Below the pieces are notes generated by a model. It made no database searches. It was given only the letters and a program-made list of their open reading frames with translations, and was not told the origin of the DNA. Position numbers and translations under genes: made by a program. Below, in pieces: positions 25,355 to 33,347 of a stretch of 63,037 bases of DNA; the stretch's first letter is position 1; each line of letters starts with the position of its first letter. Source of the stretch: Planctomycetota bacterium (GTDB lineage: Bacteria > Planctomycetota > PLA2); the NCBI GenBank assembly GCA_021776735.1, contig JAJFFH010000054.1, positions 1 to 63,037 of the forward strand, in the 5' to 3' direction.

Positions 25355-25990
25355 ATGGCGATTCGATTGGGCGACACCGCGCCGGACTTCACGGCGGAGA
25401 CCACCGACGGCACGCTCCACTTTCACGAGTGGAAGAGCGGAAGCTGGGCGATCCTGTTCAGCCATCCCAAGGACTTCACGCCGGTCTGCACGACCGAGCT
25501 CGGCGCCGTCGCGAAGATGAAGCCGGAGTTCGACAAGCGCAACGTCAAGGTCATCGGCCTCAGCGTCGATCCGCTCGGCGCGCACGAGGAGTGGTCCCAA
25601 GACATCGCGGAGACCCAGGGCATGGCGCCCAACTTCCCGATGATCGCCGACCCCGACCGCACCGTCGCCGATCTCTACGACATGATCCACGAGAACGCGA
25701 GCGACACCATGACGGTACGTACGGTCTTCGTGGTCGGCCCGGACGACAAGATCAAGCTGACGCTCACCTATCCGGCGAGCACCGGCCGCAACTTCGACGA
25801 AATCCTGCGCGTCATCGATTCGCTGCAGCTCACCGCCGGCTACAGCGTGGCCACCCCGGTGAACTGGAACGACGGCGACGACGTCATCATCGCCCCGGCC
25901 CTCACCGACGAGGAAGCCGACGCGAAGTTCCCCAAGGGCTACGACAAACAGCGCCCGTATCTCCGCGTCACGCCCCAGCCCAACAGGTAG
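25355..25990 (+). CDS. Peroxiredoxin, 1-Cys (Prx6) type
   Basis: This 211-aa protein carries the peroxidatic Cys in HPKDFTPVCTTELG, a conserved SVDPLGAHEEW, and the Prx6-type C-terminal domain (YPASTGRNFDEILRVIDSLQ, PVNWNDGDDVII). It reduces hydrogen peroxide and organic peroxides in the cytoplasm. No resolving Cys is seen, as in 1-Cys enzymes. A strong ribosome binding site (AAGGAGAGG) precedes the ATG. Confidence 0.93.
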   Translation: MAIRLGDTAPDFTAETTDGTLHFHEWKSGSWAILFSHPKDFTPVCTTELGAVAKMKPEFDKRNVKVIGLSVDPLGAHEEWSQDIAETQGMAPNFPMIADPDRTVADLYDMIHENASDTMTVRTVFVVGPDDKIKLTLTYPASTGRNFDEILRVIDSLQLTAGYSVATPVNWNDGDDVIIAPALTDEEADAKFPKGYDKQRPYLRVTPQPNR

Positions 25991-26029
25991 AGGGGCGAAC
26001 AAGTAGGGGACGACTCCGGGCGACAGCAA

Positions 26030-26041
26030 ACGGACGGCGAT
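26030..26041 (+). repeat. Dispersed 12-mer ACGGACGGCGAT, copy 8
   Basis: Exact copy in the short gap 3' of the peroxiredoxin gene; flank ACAGCAA, next base G. Confidence 0.9.
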
Positions 26042-26071
26042 GCACGTCGCCGCCCTTTGCCAGAGTTCCTG

Positions 26072-26752
26072 CTACCAGAGTTCCCACGCGCCGCGGGCGT
26101 GGACGTAGTACGCGAGTGCCGCATTGCTGACGGCGTGCGCGACCACGCAGCTCAAGAGATCCTTGCGCCAGATCCAGAGTCCGGCCATCAGCGCGCCATA
26201 AACGATCGCCGCCGGCCACTCGACAAAGCCGTGGCCCAGCGTGAACGCCGCGGTCGAGACCAGGACGGCGAACCACGTCCATGCGCCCGGCTCCACATCG
26301 TGCAAGTCGGCGTCGAGGGCGGCGCCGAACGGGTCTTTGTCCTTGGCCTTGCGAAACCGGTCCCACTGGACGGCGAAGCGCAGCACAAAGCCGCGCAGCG
26401 CGAACTCCTCGGCGAACGGCACCAGCAGGGTGGCGGCCCCGGCGCGCAGCCAGAAATACATCGCCGTCCGTTTGCTGCCTTCCGCTGCCGCTCCGGCGTA
26501 TCCCACGAACGGCTTCAGCAAGAGGATCCACGCGGCGATACCCACGAGTCCGGCGGCCACGCCCACGATGATCGAGACCGAGGCGCGCTGGGGGCCCGTG
26601 AATCCGCGGATTCGGCGTGCCGCCCAGGCGAGCGCGCCGCCGGTAAGCACGATACGGAGCATGTAGCCGTGTTCCGGGGCCAGCGGAAGTTGGGCGGCGA
26701 GAACGTACAGGACGTACGGGAGCAGGTAGGGGAGCGCGTGACGCCGGTTCAT
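26072..26752 (-). CDS. CPBP (CAAX-type) intramembrane metalloprotease
   Basis: This 226-aa protein has about seven hydrophobic segments and the CPBP motifs: EEFALRG (EExxxR), FTLGHG with its His, and VVAHAVSN. These residues form the intramembrane active site of Rce1-like proteases and of related protein-processing or bacteriocin-immunity proteins. The actual target is unknown. It is convergent with peroxiredoxin. A 12-bp motif copy encodes RTAM. Confidence 0.85.
   Translation of the reverse strand: MNRRHALPYLLPYVLYVLAAQLPLAPEHGYMLRIVLTGGALAWAARRIRGFTGPQRASVSIIVGVAAGLVGIAAWILLLKPFVGYAGAAAEGSKRTAMYFWLRAGAATLLVPFAEEFALRGFVLRFAVQWDRFRKAKDKDPFGAALDADLHDVEPGAWTWFAVLVSTAAFTLGHGFVEWPAAIVYGALMAGLWIWRKDLLSCVVAHAVSNAALAYYVHARGAWELW
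26460..26471 (-). repeat. Dispersed 12-mer ACGGACGGCGAT, copy 9
   Basis: Exact copy in the CPBP gene, read as R-T-A-M; flank GCAGCAA. Confidence 0.9.
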
Positions 26753-26795
26753 GGCGGGGTGAGTTGGGCGCCGACGCGGGGGGCCGCGCCGGCGC

Positions 26796-26870
26796 TGGTC
26801 GGGGAGGTGGGAATCGAACCCACACCTGAACCCCCCAAAGGTTCTGCTCTACCGTTGCAGCTACTCCCCG
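26796..26870 (-). tRNA. tRNA-Pro (anticodon TGG)
   Basis: On the minus strand: acceptor CGGGGAG paired with CTCCCCG, C at position 1 as usual for bacterial tRNA-Pro, anticodon stem GAACC/GGTTC with loop TTTGGGG giving TGG, T arm GGTTCGATTCC, discriminator A and encoded CCA (26796-26798). Confidence 0.9.
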
Positions 26871-26984
26871 GTGGGGACCGGGATCCTACCACCGATGTTT
26901 CCTGGCCGCCCCGGCCCCCGTCCCCCGGGAGGAGCCCGGACGACGCGGCTTGCCACGGTCGCGTTCCGGGGGGACACTAGGGGC

Positions 26985-28253
26985 ATGAAGGTATTGGTCG
27001 TCGGCGGCGGCGGGCGCGAGCATGCGCTGTGCTGGAAGATCGCCCAATCGCAAAAGGTCACCGAGGTTTTTTGTGCTCCGGGCAACGCCGGGATCGGCGC
27101 GGTCGCGCAGTGCATCGACATCGGCGCCACCGACATCGATCGGCTCGTGGCATTCGTGCGCGAGATGGACATCGGACTGACGATCGTCGGTCCGGAGGAT
27201 CCGCTCTGCCGCGGTATCGTCGATCGGTTCGAGGCGGAAGGGCTGCGCATCTTCGGGCCGCGCAAGGACGCCGCCGAGCTCGAGGGCTCGAAGGTGTTCT
27301 CCAAGTACATCATGACGCAGTACATGATTCCGACTGCGGTCGCCCGGTCGTTTGACGACCTCGAGCGTGCGACGGAGTTCTTGCGCACCGCGGACTTCCC
27401 GACGGTGATCAAGGCGGACGGCCTTGCGGCGGGCAAGGGTGTGACGGTCGCGAAGAACTTCGACGAGGCCGTGGCGGCATTGCAGGAGTGCCTGGAAGAG
27501 GAGCGTTTCGGCGAGGCGGGCGCGCGCGTGCTGATCGAGGAGTATCTTCGCGGCGTCGAGGCGTCCGTGTTCGCGGTGACCGACGGCAAGACGATCGCGG
27601 TGCTACCGACGGCGCGCGACTACAAGCGCGCGTTCGATGGCGACGACGGACCGAACACCGGAGGCATGGGTGCGTTCTCGCCGTCGGCGGCGTTGACCCC
27701 GGCGATCATGGACCAGGTTGTCGGCCAGATCCTCGTGCCGACGGTCCACGCCATGAACAAGGAAGGCCGCACGTACCGCGGCATGCTCTTCGCCGGGCTC
27801 ATGTTGACCAAGGGTGGTCCGAAGGTCATCGAGTTCAACTGCCGGATGGGCGACCCCGAGGCGCAGCCCGTGTTCATGCGGCTCAAGAGCGACCTCATCG
27901 AGGTGATCGAGGCCGTGCTGGACGGTCGCCTTGAGGAAGTCGAGTTGGATTATCGGGACGACGCGGCGTGCTGTGTTGTCATGGCGTCGGAGGGCTATCC
28001 GTCGAGCGGTCCGGTCGGTCGGCCGATCTCCGGGCTCGACGAGGCCGGCGCGATGGAAGACGTGCAGGTCTTTCATGCGGCAACCCGCCGTCATGAGGGC
28101 CAGGTCGTCACGTCCGGCGGTCGCGTGCTGGGCGTGACGGCTCTGGGCAGCGACATCGCCGCGGCCCGGGCCCGGGCCTACGAGGCGGCCGAAAAAATCT
28201 CGTTCAAGGGCGCCCGATACCGGGTGGATATCGCCGAAGGCGTGTCCCAGTAG
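26985..28253 (+). CDS. purD: Phosphoribosylamine-glycine ligase
   Basis: This 422-aa ATP-grasp ligase catalyses step two of purine synthesis, joining glycine to phosphoribosylamine. The start MKVLVVGGGGREHALCWKI is diagnostic. Further hallmarks are VGPEDPLCRGIVD, FPTVIKADGLAAGKGV, DYKRAFDGDDGPNTGGMG, and EFNCRMGDPEAQPV in the metal site. The ATG at 26985 is chosen from family alignment; the open frame extends further upstream. No other pur gene is adjacent. Confidence 0.96.
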   Translation: MKVLVVGGGGREHALCWKIAQSQKVTEVFCAPGNAGIGAVAQCIDIGATDIDRLVAFVREMDIGLTIVGPEDPLCRGIVDRFEAEGLRIFGPRKDAAELEGSKVFSKYIMTQYMIPTAVARSFDDLERATEFLRTADFPTVIKADGLAAGKGVTVAKNFDEAVAALQECLEEERFGEAGARVLIEEYLRGVEASVFAVTDGKTIAVLPTARDYKRAFDGDDGPNTGGMGAFSPSAALTPAIMDQVVGQILVPTVHAMNKEGRTYRGMLFAGLMLTKGGPKVIEFNCRMGDPEAQPVFMRLKSDLIEVIEAVLDGRLEEVELDYRDDAACCVVMASEGYPSSGPVGRPISGLDEAGAMEDVQVFHAATRRHEGQVVTSGGRVLGVTALGSDIAAARARAYEAAEKISFKGARYRVDIAEGVSQ

Positions 28254-28297
28254 CCAGTCCTGTAACCTTTGGCGTCAAAACAGCGTTAGGAAGCCTG

Positions 28298-29023
28298 ATG
28301 ACGCGACACATTGCCATCCTCTGCATCCTCGCCTTTTCGAGCGCGGGCCTCGCCGGCCCCAAGTCCAGCGACTCGAAATCCAGCGCCGCGAAGCTGAAGA
28401 AGGCAAGAAAGCGCACCAAGTCTGTGCGGAGCGTTCGCGGCATCGTGAATACGCTCAAGACGCGTCGGGTCTCGTTCAAGTTCAAGAAGGCGACGCTCGA
28501 CCAGTTCGTCAAGTACATGCGCGCCGCGACGGGGATCAATGTCTTCGTCAACAAGGCGCGGATCGAAAAGGACGGCGGCGACGCCGACACCATCGAGATC
28601 GATCTCGAGCTCACCAACGTGACCGCCGCCGACGCTTTCAAGATCGCGCTGGCCGGCCACGACCTCGCCTTCAAGGTGAAGCGCAACATCTTGATCATCA
28701 CGTCAAAAAAAGACGTGCTCGGCAAGCCGGTGCTGCGCATCTACTCGGTCGCGCACCTGCTCGTTCCGATCCGCGATTTCCCGGCGCCGGATCTCAATCT
28801 GCGCCCGAGCGGCTACGAGCCTCCCGAACCGCCGGAGCCCGAGATTTCACAGACCTACGACAGCTCCGACCAGCTTGCCGAACTCGTCCGCCAGTTCACG
28901 GGCAAGGACACGTGGGAAAACGAAGGCGTACAGATAACAGTGTTCCGCCACCACCTGTTCGTCCGCACCTATCCGAAGGTCCAGCTCGAGGTCGCCCGCT
29001 TCCTCGCGCGCCTGCCGCACTAG
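28298..29023 (+). CDS. Secreted protein with STN/secretin-like N domain
   Basis: This 241-aa protein has a signal peptide (MTRHIAILCILAFSSAGLAG), a Lys-rich linker, then VSFKFKKATLDQFVKYMRAATGINVFVN and VTAADAFKIALAGHDLAFKVKRNILIIT. This pattern matches the STN-like domains found in secretins and TonB-type receptors. A Pro-rich segment and a second similar unit follow. The role is unknown; it may be a stand-alone periplasmic adaptor. It lies 44 bases after purD. Confidence 0.65.
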   Translation: MTRHIAILCILAFSSAGLAGPKSSDSKSSAAKLKKARKRTKSVRSVRGIVNTLKTRRVSFKFKKATLDQFVKYMRAATGINVFVNKARIEKDGGDADTIEIDLELTNVTAADAFKIALAGHDLAFKVKRNILIITSKKDVLGKPVLRIYSVAHLLVPIRDFPAPDLNLRPSGYEPPEPPEPEISQTYDSSDQLAELVRQFTGKDTWENEGVQITVFRHHLFVRTYPKVQLEVARFLARLPH

Positions 29024-29061
29024 CCCCCGGATTCCACGGGGTCGTCCCGTACAATCCGAAC

Positions 29062-29535
29062 GTGTCGGTCAAGGACATCCAGCAGGCGCTTAACCTCTTC
29101 CGGGGCTACCTGAAGCGGAAGGATCTGAAGGTCACGCGCCAGCGCGAGATCCTGTTGCGGCGAATTTTCGAGCGCGAGACCCACTTCTCCGCCGAGGATC
29201 TCGAGGACTACGTCAAGGGCGACGGCATCTCGAAGGCGACGATCTACCGGTCGCTCCAGCTTCTGTGCGAGGCGGAGCTCATCTCGGAAGTCGGCCTCGA
29301 CGACAACCGGCGCATGTACGAGCACACGTACGGCCACGACCCGCACGACCACATCGTCTGCGTCGATTGCAAGAAGGTGTTCGAGTTCGACGGCAAATCC
29401 GTCGTGAAGCTCCACGAACTCGTCACCAAACGGCTCGGGTTCACACCCGTCGGACACCGCCTGCGCATCGAAGCGACCTGCGAGGCGCTGCGTGCCAACG
29501 GGGTCTGCAACCGCGACGAGATCAAGCTGTTGTGA
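29062..29535 (+). CDS. Fur-family metal-responsive regulator
   Basis: This 157-aa protein has the winged-helix part (KVTRQREILLRRIFERETHFSAEDL, ISKATIYRSLQLL) and the Fur metal domain (GHDPHDHIVCVDCKKVFEF, with His and CxxC ligands). It could regulate iron, zinc or peroxide genes; the subtype is not clear. The GTG at 29062 is preferred because it starts in front of the first helix. Its stop overlaps the tadA GTG (GTGA), so the two are translationally coupled. Confidence 0.88.
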   Translation: MSVKDIQQALNLFRGYLKRKDLKVTRQREILLRRIFERETHFSAEDLEDYVKGDGISKATIYRSLQLLCEAELISEVGLDDNRRMYEHTYGHDPHDHIVCVDCKKVFEFDGKSVVKLHELVTKRLGFTPVGHRLRIEATCEALRANGVCNRDEIKLL

Positions 29536-30044
29536 TCGGTCCCGACAAGAAGACAGGAACGGACGGCGATGTTCCCGACGCGTCGTCAGACGCGGCGACC
29601 GATGCGTCGTACATGCAGATGGCGCTGCGCGAGGCCCACAAGGCGCTCGCCGCCGATGAGGTGCCGGTCGGCGCGGTGATCGTGCACGAGGGGCGGGTGG
29701 TCGCGCGCGCGCACAACCAGCGCGAGATGCTGAAGGATCCGACCGCGCACGCGGAGATGATCGCGTTGACCCAGGCGTCCGCCGCGATCGAGAACTGGCG
29801 GCTGACCGGCGCGACGCTCTACGTGACCTTGGAGCCGTGCCTGATGTGCGCGGGCGCCCTGGTCAACGCCCGGATCAGCCGCGTCGTGTTCGGCGCCCGA
29901 GACGAAAAAGCGGGTGCGTGCGGATCGCTCTATCAGGTCGGACGCGACGCGCGACTCAACCACAAGTTCGCCGTCGTAGGCGGCGTCCTGGAAGCCGAAT
30001 GCGCGGCCGTACTGGTCGATTTCTTCACCCAAAAGCGCCCGTGA
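29532..30044 (+). CDS. tadA: tRNA-specific adenosine deaminase
   Basis: This is a 170-aa zinc deaminase. Its zinc motifs are PTAHAEMIAL (HAE) and PCLMCAGAL (PCxxC), and the family segment EVPVGAVIV is near the start of the fold. It converts A34 to inosine in the tRNA-Arg(ACG) wobble position. GTG at 29532 overlaps the Fur stop and adds an acidic leader of about 27 residues that includes T-D-G-D from the 12-bp repeat; ATG at 29613 is an alternative start. Confidence 0.92.
   Translation: MIGPDKKTGTDGDVPDASSDAATDASYMQMALREAHKALAADEVPVGAVIVHEGRVVARAHNQREMLKDPTAHAEMIALTQASAAIENWRLTGATLYVTLEPCLMCAGALVNARISRVVFGARDEKAGACGSLYQVGRDARLNHKFAVVGGVLEAECAAVLVDFFTQKRP
29559..29570 (+). repeat. Dispersed 12-mer ACGGACGGCGAT, copy 10
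   Basis: Exact copy in the leader of tadA, read as T-D-G-D; flank ACAGGA, next base G. Confidence 0.9.
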
Positions 30045-30085
30045 CCGGTGGCCCCGAACGGTTCGACGGCCCCCTGAACGGTCCG

Positions 30086-30222
30086 GCGGCCCGAGCTGGC
30101 GGATGTGACCGGGATTTGGGGACGGCGCTCTGGCAGCCACTACCGAGCCAGGATCAAAATGATGGTTTTTGACAGACCGATGCTCGAAGCCCGGGTCGGA
30201 GAACGACTTCGGGGTCGGCGGA
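30086..30222 (+). repeat. Roughly 135-bp repeat, copy A
   Basis: This intergenic segment matches copy B at 33147-33283 along its length, with shared blocks GAGCTGGCGGAT, TACCGAGCCAGGATCA and ACGACTTCGGG. Copies A and B flank the ECF sigma fusion gene as direct repeats. No protein is assigned. Confidence 0.75.
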
Positions 30223-30225
30223 TCG

Positions 30226-30274
30226 GTGTCGGGTTCGGGTTCGGGTTCGGGTTCGGTGTCGGGTTCGGGGTCCG
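30226..30274 (+). repeat. GGGTTC hexanucleotide repeat
   Basis: About six GGGTTC units, with two TCGGTG-type interruptions, lie about 80 bases upstream of the ECF sigma fusion gene. Being a short tandem array in a leader region, it could vary in copy number. Confidence 0.75.
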
Positions 30275-30356
30275 GACGAACGGGTGGCGTGATAAACAGG
30301 GTGAGTTTCTTGGGGTGCGGTGAACCGGACCCGCGGACCGTGGCATTGCTGGGGTG

Positions 30357-32678
30357 ATGGAACCGAGTGCCGAGACTCTCCTGCGCCATGCGGATTTTCT
30401 GAAAAACCTCGCGCGGCGGCTGCTGGATGGCAGTGGCGATCTTGCCGAGGACGCGGTGCAGGACACGATGGTCGCCGCGCTGGAACGGCCGCCTCGCGAC
30501 GAACGCAACGTGCGCGGCTGGCTCGCCACGGTGACGGCGAACTTCGCCCGAATGCGTCGGCGCGCGGAAACACGACGCCGGGCCCGCGAGTTCGCGGTCG
30601 CCCGCCGCGAAGCAACTTCGGACACCGCCTTGGCTGCCGAGCGCCTCGAAATCGAACGCAAGGTCGTCGCCGCCGCACACGCGCTGCCCGAACCGTACCG
30701 CTCGACGATCGTGCTGCGCTTTTTCGAGGGTCTCAGCCCCCGCGAAATCGCCCGCCGCCAGGACATCCCGGCAGAGACCGTCCGCACGCGCATCAAACGT
30801 GCGCTGCGCCGCCTGCGCGAGGACCTCGACACAAGCCACGACGGCCAACGTGGCACGTGGCAGCGCGCGCTCGCTCCCATCGCCTGGTCCCTTACCAAGC
30901 CGGCGGGTCTTGCCGTCGCGGGAGCGCTCCTGATGAGCACACGTGTCAAAGTCGTCGTCCTTCTCCTTCTGTTGGGCGGCGGCGCCTACGGTGTCCACCG
31001 CGCCATGCGGAGCAGCGATCCGCTCCGCCGCGGCGACCATGCCGAAACAAAGCACAGTCCGGGGAAGCAAACGGACGGCGATACTTCCGATCGCGCGACA
31101 CGCACACCGCCCGAGCGCGGCAAAACCAAGAGCCGCGGACCCGGCACCGAGACAGCCACGAACCCGCCCGCGAAACTCGGCCCCGGAAACATCGCGGTCC
31201 GTGTCTACGCGGACCAAAGGCCGCTCCCCAACGCCCGCGTGTTCGTTCCGAACCTCGCCGTGGAAAACGACAAGAGTTTCCGCACCGACGCCAACGGACG
31301 CTTTTCAATGGAGGCCAGGGGCAAGCAGAGCATGGCCTTTTGGCATCCGGACTTCGGGCCGGTCCGGCGCACGGTCGAGGCGGACGGACGCGAAGTGCGC
31401 ATCGATTTGCCGGCGGGGCAAACGGTCACGGTGAACGTGGTAGCGGGGCCGGACGCGCGGCCGGTCGCTGGCGCACGCGTACTCTTGTTGCAGGCGGGGG
31501 CTGGGCTGCTGCGCGGGAACAACGCCCGGACCGCCCGGGACGAGGAACTCGATCCGGTCCGGCTGATGCCGGTGATGACGACCGACGATTTCATGGCACG
31601 CAGCGACGCATCGCACCTGTTCGAGCACGGTACCGCCACGACCGACGCATCCGGACGCGCGCGGTTCTCCGGTCTACCGGAGGGTACCGCCGACATCATC
31701 GTGCTCGCGGACGGATACCTGCCGGGACGAGCGCGCAATGCGTCCATTGGCAAGCGCGATGTCGTCGTACGGCTGGCGCAGGGCGGTTCGGTCGAGGTGC
31801 GCGCGCCCCTGGTCGCGAACAAGCCGGGTGCCGGACTGGTCTGTGAAATCATCCGTCCCGGCCTCATGCCACTACCCGTTGCGCTCACCCAGCTTGACGA
31901 CGACGGTCACGCGATCCTCGCGACCGTGCCCTCCGGGCGTTTCGTCCTGACGCTTTCCAAGGGCGGGACGAGTCCGCTGTCGTCGTCAATGGGCGCGCGG
32001 TCGGAGCAGAACCCTGCACTTGCGATGCGGACGATCGATGTGCGCGAGGGCGAACGCGTTGTCGTCGAGATCGGCGAAAGCGCGCCGCGCTGCAATCTGC
32101 GCGGCACCGTGCGGGCCAAGGACGCAGCCGGATGCGACGTCCTGCTGATCCCGGCCGGGCGTTCCGAGGCGCAGTACCAGCAGGGCAAGGCCGACGATCG
32201 CGGCGCGTTCGTGTTTGCAGACCTCGCACCGGGTCGCTACATCGTCGCTGCTCGGCTCAAGAGCGGCGCGCAGTTGAGTCGGACCATCGAATTGTCCGAG
32301 CGCGATACGGATGTCGAACTCGTCGCCGGTCCGAGCGGGTTGTTCGGGCAGGTACTCGGCGTGGACAAGAAACCGGTCGCGCGGGCAAAAATCCTGCTCA
32401 TGAGGCGGTCGCTGCAAGACGCCGGTGCGCCCGTGCGTCATGGAATCTTGTCGATGCAGCGCGAACTCGTCGCTCAGACCGACATCCGCGATGGAGGCAC
32501 ATATCGAATCAACGGCATCGATCCGGGCAAGTACCGCCTGGTTGTCGGCGTGGGCCGGCGCATGGTCGAGGTTGCCGGCGGCAGTCGTCGCCACGATGTT
32601 TCCTTGGCCGATGTGAAAACCCACGAACTCACCGTTACGGCTTCCGGACAAGGGGCAGGGCTTTGTCTTGGTGCGTGA
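30357..32678 (+). CDS. ECF sigma factor fused to membrane anchor and carboxypeptidase-regulatory domains
   Basis: The N-terminal 160 residues are an ECF sigma factor: region 2 includes AEDAVQDTMVAAL and WLATVTANFARMRRR, and region 4 includes LPEPYRSTIVLRFFEGLSPREIA. A membrane segment (VKVVVLLLLLGGGAYGV) follows, and then several carboxypeptidase-regulatory-like beta domains (GKFSMEA-type and GSVEVRAPLV). Such sigma-membrane fusions are typical of Planctomycetes and may sense the cell surface. The ATG at 30357 is used; GTG at 30354 is also possible. The frame ends at 32678 because of an apparent single-base insertion in a GGGG run (32652-32655); the missing C terminus is in the next frame. 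Confidence 0.85.
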   Translation: MEPSAETLLRHADFLKNLARRLLDGSGDLAEDAVQDTMVAALERPPRDERNVRGWLATVTANFARMRRRAETRRRAREFAVARREATSDTALAAERLEIERKVVAAAHALPEPYRSTIVLRFFEGLSPREIARRQDIPAETVRTRIKRALRRLREDLDTSHDGQRGTWQRALAPIAWSLTKPAGLAVAGALLMSTRVKVVVLLLLLGGGAYGVHRAMRSSDPLRRGDHAETKHSPGKQTDGDTSDRATRTPPERGKTKSRGPGTETATNPPAKLGPGNIAVRVYADQRPLPNARVFVPNLAVENDKSFRTDANGRFSMEARGKQSMAFWHPDFGPVRRTVEADGREVRIDLPAGQTVTVNVVAGPDARPVAGARVLLLQAGAGLLRGNNARTARDEELDPVRLMPVMTTDDFMARSDASHLFEHGTATTDASGRARFSGLPEGTADIIVLADGYLPGRARNASIGKRDVVVRLAQGGSVEVRAPLVANKPGAGLVCEIIRPGLMPLPVALTQLDDDGHAILATVPSGRFVLTLSKGGTSPLSSSMGARSEQNPALAMRTIDVREGERVVVEIGESAPRCNLRGTVRAKDAAGCDVLLIPAGRSEAQYQQGKADDRGAFVFADLAPGRYIVAARLKSGAQLSRTIELSERDTDVELVAGPSGLFGQVLGVDKKPVARAKILLMRRSLQDAGAPVRHGILSMQRELVAQTDIRDGGTYRINGIDPGKYRLVVGVGRRMVEVAGGSRRHDVSLADVKTHELTVTASGQGAGLCLGA
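31071..31082 (+). repeat. Dispersed 12-mer ACGGACGGCGAT, copy 11
   Basis: Exact copy just after the membrane segment of the sigma fusion, read as T-D-G-D; flank GAAGCAA, next base A. Confidence 0.9.
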
Positions 32679-33132
32679 CGCGCGCGGAAGCCTCGTGCCG
32701 ATGATCGTGACAGGGCTGGTGATGAACGCCGCGGACAAGTGGACGTTTCACCTTCCGCCCGGCACATGGCGCATCGTGGCGCTCGTGCCCGGACGTGCTG
32801 CCGAGTATCGGACGGTGCGCCTGAACCGCGACCACACCGAGACGATTGTGCCGTCCTCCGGTCTCGGCGTAACCGTCGAAGTGCGCCGCAACGGCAAACC
32901 GGTAGGCGACGCTCGCGTGACGCTGCGCATGTCGGATGGCACCCTGCTTGGCCCGGCCAGCAGTCCGATCGACATGCTGATGAAGCCCCGGTGGTGGGTG
33001 ACCGACGGCGAGGGTCGCGTCGAGCTTCCGAGCGTGGCCCCGGGCCGGTACGCGATCATGGTGAACAACGAGCCGACCGACACCATCACGGTCCGCGACA
33101 CCCCGATCGAGCACGAAGTGACGCTGCGGTAG
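32656..33132 (+). pseudogene. Frameshifted C terminus of the ECF sigma fusion
   Basis: Removing one G from 32652-32655 joins the upstream frame to GQGFVLVRDARGSLVPM and 150 further residues with the same domain type (FHLPPGTWRIVALVPG, GVTVEVRRNGKPVGDARV, LPSVAPGRYAIMV). It is therefore one ancestral gene of about 925 codons. A real frameshift and a sequencing error in a homopolymer are both possible. Confidence 0.8.
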
Positions 33133-33146
33133 CTGCGTCCGCACCA

Positions 33147-33283
33147 CGGCCCCGGAGCTGGCGGATCGTGCCGGGTTGATCGGTCGGCTGGCTGGCAGTC
33201 CATACCGAGCCAGGATCAGAAGGATGATCTTGGGACTCGACTTGTTCGAAATCCCTGTGGGCAAACGACTTCGGGCTGATCGT
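33147..33283 (+). repeat. Roughly 135-bp repeat, copy B
   Basis: Direct-repeat partner of 30086-30222, located just 3' of the frameshifted sigma fusion. The two copies differ by scattered substitutions and small indels. Confidence 0.75.
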
Positions 33284-33347
33284 CGCTGTCATGGGTTCGT
33301 CGCCGACGTGTTGCGCGTGGCGGGCCTGGCCGGGCTACGATGGACAA

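Noticed and set aside
30130..30165. Segment similar to the 16S rRNA 5' primer site (GATCCTGGCTC)
   Set aside because: Only about 11 bases match and nothing else of rRNA follows; it is part of the 135-bp repeat.
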